In this document: piece by piece, positions 61,001 to 64,000 of the stretch
Numbering within the stretch: the first letter of the stretch is position 1
Layout: every line of letters begins with the position of its first letter
DNA from: CAITSH01 sp945892985
GTDB taxonomy: Bacteria > Pseudomonadota > Gammaproteobacteria > Burkholderiales > SG8-39
Length of the DNA: 64,000 nt
Reading direction: 5' to 3'
NCBI GenBank assembly: GCA_945892985.1
Contig: CAMDDU010000014.1
Span: 1-64,000 of the forward strand
Position numbers and translations under genes: made by a program
Notes under the pieces: generated by a model
The model's input: only the letters and a program-made list of their open reading frames with translations
What the model was told of the DNA's origin: nothing
Databases searched by the model: none

Positions 61001-63356
61001 CGCTGGAACTGCCCCCCTGCTTGAGGCGTTCAACATTGACGCGAAAATAATCATGCGCAGCACGCACGAGAGCGGTCAGCGCCGGCGTTGCATCGCGCGC
61101 CTCCTGCAGCCAGATGTTGATGATCTGCTCGACCGCCCAGGCCGCCTCACCAAGTCGTGTCAGCCCGACCATGCGACCGCTGCCCTTGAGTGTGTGAAAA
61201 CCGCGGCGAATGACCGTTAGCGCCTCCTGATTTTGCGGTTGCGCTTCGCTAGTCGCGACATGGCGGGCAATACTCGCCAGCACTTCATCTGCCTCTTCGA
61301 GATAAACACCGAGCAACTCGGCGTCCACGATTTCATCCGTGGCATCGATCAGCTTTGTGGTCTCGGCCGAAGGCTCCGGTGCAGCGGTTCCCGGAACGAT
61401 GCCTTCGATCGCCTCGGCGAGCGGCTGATGTGGCATCGCCCCGGATTTGTCCAGCATCGAGAGCGCTTCGCTCGCCTGGGTTTCCAGCCTCACGTCAGCT
61501 ATCAGGCCGGCATCTTTCTGGATTGACTCCAAGTTTTGCCGCAACTCCTGCTTGATGATCGAGTCGTTGGGTTTTTCCCTCCAGGCTTCGAACAGCGTTG
61601 CAGCATCTTTTTTCTGTTGCTCAAGCTCAGCCTCGACCGAACCGCCAAGACGCTGGGTACGTTCCATCGCGGTCTCGGGCACGCTTGGCTTGATCGGGCG
61701 TACGGCCAGATCAAAGTCGGCCTTGCCGTGCGCGAGCGCCTCGATATAAAAACCAAGCCCGGACAAAGCCTGGGCGACACGCTCAAAGTCTTCCGACTGC
61801 GGCGCATAGGTTTCGCTGGCGAAACGGCTTATGTCCTGACGGCACGCACCGAGCATGTCGCCGGCGCGGGTTTCGCCCAGAATGGACAGGGCGCCCAGTA
61901 CCTGGCGTATGGGTTTGTCTAGGGCCGTGAGGTCTGCGCGCTTGGTGACATCGCGGAAAAATCCGTCCAGCGTTTGCTCTATGGCGCGCAGGTTCGCCTG
62001 GATTTCGGCCACCACCTGGTGCATGGCGAGCCGCTCCTGCGCACGACGCGACATTTCATCCAATAGCGGAATATGGGGCGCGCCGACCGGCGGACGCCCG
62101 AGAACGCACGCCTTTAACCTTTCCGCCATCACCTGCGCCTGCTGCGCAAACTCGGCGGCTACGCCGGCGTAGTTTTCAAGCGCGTTATCAAGAAGAAGCA
62201 AGGATGTCGCCACTTCCATGGCGACGACCTCGTTGGCTTTTTGTGCGCTACTGGCAAGCCAGACACCGATAAGGGCCAGCTCACGGGCGAGTACGGCCAT
62301 TTCGGTCTTGGGCAATTTTTCCGCGCCCTCCTTGATCTGCGCGGCCAGATCCTTGAAAGCGCTCAGGCTGGGCTGGTGGCCTGAAGCGAATTTGTTCCAG
62401 GCGTCCTTCGCCTGCGTAACGTATTCGTGTAAAGCACGTACTTGCGGCTGTTCGGGCAGGGCCGCCGCACGCGCGGCATCACGCTCGGGGATGCTACCCT
62501 CAAGGGCGTAATTGTCGTGCACATCGCGCAGCAGGTCGCTCGCCGGTGCCGCGTGTGCGACAAAATAAAGCGTCTCTCGAATCAAGCGTTCGGCGACATT
62601 CGCCGAGCCTTCTATCAGCCGTTTTAACTGCTGCTCAATGCGCATGCACATGCGCTTGGCATCGAGATCCGGGGGAAGCGCATTGTGGGCAAGCGCATCG
62701 CAAAAAGCCGCAGCCACCCACCAGAAGTCCCGCTGTGTGGGCAATTGCTGCGCCGACTCGATCGCGCTGATAGCCTCGCGCATCTCGTTCGGGCCGGCGG
62801 CATCGTATTTTATCCATTTCAGCAAACCGCGTTGAAAGCGGCTGCGCTGATCGCGAAAGTACCCGGACGCCTGCTCGGGCGGCATTTGCGGGAGCACATC
62901 GGCGCGGCGCGGCGCCCTGTTCGCGAGGTCGGGGTAATACAGATCGGTCGGGTCGGCCTCGCGGCCGCTTGCCGCCAGCAACTCGCCGTAAGCACCGAGC
63001 AGCCGCAGCGGCTGATTGGAGACCCCGTTAATCAACTGATCGAGATAATCGGAAAGTGCCGCGTACCCGCGCTGGGCCCGGCGGAAGTTCTCCCCGCTGC
63101 AGGGCAGGGTTTCACGCTCAAGGTTGGTAAGGAATGATTCGAGCTCCTCGGAAACACGGGTAACGCCGTCCAGCCCTACGACCTGCAACGCACCATGCGC
63201 TTGATGCAGGTGGGTTTGACTGGCTTTGAGCAGGCTTTTATCGGCGTTGTTCGCGGCGAATTTCTTCAGCGCATCGAGCGAACGCGCGAGTGACTGGTCA
63301 ATCTCCCCTTTTACCCAGGAGAGCGGCCCAACATCAAATTCGACGCGCGAGTTCAT
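58008..63356 (-). CDS. pilL: PilL/ChpA-type hybrid CheA histidine kinase of the type IV pilus chemosensory system
   Basis: A 1782-aa cytoplasmic kinase. Order: N-terminal degenerate Hpt-like region with HLHQAHGALQ near residue 50; several helical Hpt-type modules with phosphoacceptor candidates His721 (FHTLKGSGRM), His875 (SHTLAGIAG, Lys replaced by Ala) and His1071 (LHTLKGSARM); CheA dimerisation and HATPase (EHLLRNAITHGLE, about residue 1369); CheW-like domain (about 1500-1640); and a C-terminal receiver with Asp1711 in VMLVDIEMP. This fits PilL/ChpA of the Chp system that controls twitching. Directly downstream of pilJ. Confidence 0.93.
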   Translation of the reverse strand: MNSRVEFDVGPLSWVKGEIDQSLARSLDALKKFAANNADKSLLKASQTHLHQAHGALQVVGLDGVTRVSEELESFLTNLERETLPCSGENFRRAQRGYAALSDYLDQLINGVSNQPLRLLGAYGELLAASGREADPTDLYYPDLANRAPRRADVLPQMPPEQASGYFRDQRSRFQRGLLKWIKYDAAGPNEMREAISAIESAQQLPTQRDFWWVAAAFCDALAHNALPPDLDAKRMCMRIEQQLKRLIEGSANVAERLIRETLYFVAHAAPASDLLRDVHDNYALEGSIPERDAARAAALPEQPQVRALHEYVTQAKDAWNKFASGHQPSLSAFKDLAAQIKEGAEKLPKTEMAVLARELALIGVWLASSAQKANEVVAMEVATSLLLLDNALENYAGVAAEFAQQAQVMAERLKACVLGRPPVGAPHIPLLDEMSRRAQERLAMHQVVAEIQANLRAIEQTLDGFFRDVTKRADLTALDKPIRQVLGALSILGETRAGDMLGACRQDISRFASETYAPQSEDFERVAQALSGLGFYIEALAHGKADFDLAVRPIKPSVPETAMERTQRLGGSVEAELEQQKKDAATLFEAWREKPNDSIIKQELRQNLESIQKDAGLIADVRLETQASEALSMLDKSGAMPHQPLAEAIEGIVPGTAAPEPSAETTKLIDATDEIVDAELLGVYLEEADEVLASIARHVATSEAQPQNQEALTVIRRGFHTLKGSGRMVGLTRLGEAAWAVEQIINIWLQEARDATPALTALVRAAHDYFRVNVERLKQGGSSSDEQALIAMAEGVRHGEEPLAPVPVPAEEAAPVAVLPPEDDMVEIGELRVSPTLFGIFISETTAHLAVMRAELQVLRDHGVVSDRFLRASHTLAGIAGTIRLEDMRELGQALERALQQLCYDTVSEFDQASVAEAVAALDVMAMRVSECIPPDAASALIERLETAAVAAAQNAQNEASAATAAATLARAAAVDQPAIGETAPPPPPALAQVIDLPAAPSQNTMAAELEQAETERRQARMEDELDPQLLPVFLEEAGELVPAIGNTLRDWRANAADAALGQNLQRLLHTLKGSARMAGAMGLGELTHHMETRIENAVALGSLPVSLFDGLETSLDRMGYLLDRLQNRPRLEGPVDKAPVEAAPGAAVVASAVAIRGVETKTVAVSRDIEGVRAGVLRVRADVIDGLVNQAGEVSIARTRIEGEMRVLKAALQELTDNMGRLRAQLREVEIQAETQMQSKQQIVTETKEGFDALEFDRFSRFQELTRMMAESVNDVGTVHQNLTAAVDETDAALAAQSRMSRDLQQDLMRIRMVPFSSIGDRLYRIVRQTAKELGKRANLDIRGGQVEMDRSVLERITAPFEHLLRNAITHGLESTERRLAAGKNETGEIRLDLRQEGNDVVLALADDGAGLDLARIREKAIKQGLMREDEQPNDSELAEFIFQPGFSTAEDVTQLAGRGVGMDVVKSEVVALGGRVEIKTEPGKGAKFTLYLPLTLAVTQAVLVRAAGRMFAVPGSMVEQIMQLRPKDIAAAHESGHAELHNRRYKLHHLPRLLSLPKVAAAAPRRTTPLLFLRSGIDVVAVEVDELVGNQEIVVKNVGPQIARIPGITGATVLGTGEIVLILNPVILAQRAPTEPSAGEAEVPVVPVAAPPEAPEEPVIMVVDDSLTVRKVTGRLLAREGYQFVTAKDGVDALEQLQNMSPAVMLVDIEMPRMDGFDLSRNVRADARLKHIPIIMITSRMADKHRAYAKEIGVNVYLGKPFQEDELLGNIAGFIKAKA

Positions 63357-63383
63357 CGTGAGTTGATCGGCTGCGTGAGGCGG

Positions 63384-64000
63384 TCAAGCGATCTTGAAGT
63401 TGGAGACCGAGCCCTTGAGCTCCTCGGCCAGATCCGAAATCTGCCCGATGGACACCGCCGTTTGCTGCGTGCCCTCGGTCGTTTGTTTGGTGATCGCCAG
63501 GATGTCCTGCATATTGGCGGCAACCGCGCCGGCGATGTGCGCCTGCTGCTTGGTGGTTCCGGCAATACCCTCGATCAGTTCTGCCAGCCTGGTCGACACC
63601 TGGCTGATCTCGCCAAGGGCCTGACCCGCGTTATCGGATAGCTTGGCGCCCTCAACCACGCCCTGGGTGCTTTTTTCCATCGCCGCCACCGCCTCCTGGG
63701 TATCGGTCTGGATGGTTTTGACGATGGCGCCGATTTGCTTGGTCGCCTCAGCCGAGCGTTCCGCGAGTCGCTGCACCTCTTCGGCCACCACCGTAAACCC
63801 GCGCCCGGCCTCGCCCGCCGATGCCGCCTGGATCGCGGCGTTGAGCGCGAGCACGTTGGTCTGTTCCGTGATGTCCGTGATCAGTTCGACGATCTCGCCG
63901 ATCTCCTGCGAGGACTCACCCAAGCGCTTGATGCGCTTGGCCGTGTCCTGGATCTGCTCGCGAATTTCGCTCATGCCAGAAATCGAGTTTTGCACCGCTG
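63384..64000 (-). CDS. pilJ: PilJ-type methyl-accepting chemotaxis protein, C-terminal part only
   Basis: At least 203 residues of the cytoplasmic signalling domain; the start lies beyond the right edge. The signalling hairpin tip is visible: ITEQTNVLALNAAIQAASAGEAGRGFTVVAEEVQRLAERS, followed by long coiled coil to the end FKIA. It would sense surface contact or ligands and control PilL. It precedes pilL by 27 bp, in the usual pilGHIJ-L order. The N-terminal sensory half cannot be seen. Confidence 0.9.
   Translation of the reverse strand, partial: AVQNSISGMSEIREQIQDTAKRIKRLGESSQEIGEIVELITDITEQTNVLALNAAIQAASAGEAGRGFTVVAEEVQRLAERSAEATKQIGAIVKTIQTDTQEAVAAMEKSTQGVVEGAKLSDNAGQALGEISQVSTRLAELIEGIAGTTKQQAHIAGAVAANMQDILAITKQTTEGTQQTAVSIGQISDLAEELKGSVSNFKIA

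Noticed and set aside
1..64000. tRNA, rRNA, insertion sequences or prophage genes
   Set aside because: No cloverleaf, rRNA-like stretch, transposase or phage structural protein was recognised by eye; small RNAs could be missed.

Overview
The window is high-GC bacterial chromosome with tightly packed genes, and it most resembles a betaproteobacterium of the Burkholderiales type. The inference rests on three Bug/TctC-type binding proteins, an ilvD / EamA / lgt neighbourhood, a PilJ-PilL (Chp) chemosensory locus, and many ABC importers and CoA-linked catabolic genes. There is no rRNA, tRNA, CRISPR array, prophage or insertion sequence that I can recognise. The species cannot be named from the sequence alone.

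Layout. (1) 0.2-6.4 kb, minus strand: a complete branched-chain-amino-acid-type importer (LivH, LivM, LivG, LivF) with two different periplasmic binding proteins, one at each end. (2) 6.7-10.7 kb: an HsaA-type flavin monooxygenase of acyl-CoA-dehydrogenase fold, an SMP-30 lactonase, a class A FAD monooxygenase and a VOC protein, which look like parts of a ring-oxidation pathway. (3) 10.7-15.0 kb: housekeeping genes (YkgJ-type cysteine-cluster protein, ilvD, an EamA exporter, lgt, a YdcH-like small protein). (4) 15.1-34.6 kb: a nitrogen-compound catabolic region. Two paralogous NMT1/SsuABC-type importers flank an omega-aminotransferase, a TetR regulator, a GST, a three-subunit molybdenum hydroxylase and a cobalt-type nitrile hydratase. 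One importer is linked to an isochorismatase-fold amidohydrolase and a 4,5-dihydroxyphthalate-decarboxylase-like protein, the other to hydantoinase HyuA/HyuB. (5) 34.9-40.5 kb: an unknown small protein, a response regulator with degenerate active-site residues, an XRE-type regulator, a LuxR-type response regulator and a CHASE-PAS hybrid histidine kinase. (6) 40.6-45.1 kb: a fused FAD/Fe-S dehydrogenase (YdiJ-like), a palindromic repeat element, an FrnE-like DsbA protein and a GntR regulator. (7) 45.3-54.2 kb, plus strand: a catabolic run with a class V aminotransferase, three orphan Bug binding proteins, two unusual crotonase-fold enzymes, a GlcG/HbpS protein, a Gfo/Idh/MocA oxidoreductase and a type III CoA-transferase. 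(8) 54.2-57.4 kb: a TauE/SafE permease, a HAD phosphatase and GlpD. (9) 58.0-64.0 kb: PilL (CheA-like hybrid kinase, 1782 aa) and the C-terminal part of PilJ, cut by the window edge.

How the parts may work together (inference). The 15-35 kb region contains enzyme classes that could act in series on hydantoins, amides, nitriles and other N-heterocycles: import, ring hydroxylation by the molybdenum enzyme, ring opening by HyuAB, amide or carbamoyl hydrolysis, and transamination to a semialdehyde. The 45-54 kb region looks like a CoA-dependent acid degradation pathway controlled by the divergent GntR protein. Neither pathway is recognisable to me as a described gene cluster. The most striking non-coding signals are a four-copy 12-13 bp tandem repeat just before the monooxygenase start, a four-copy 11-bp tandem repeat next to a hairpin inside the second importer operon, a palindromic repeat at 43.6 kb, and an intrinsic terminator at 57.9 kb on the strand where no gene is visible.
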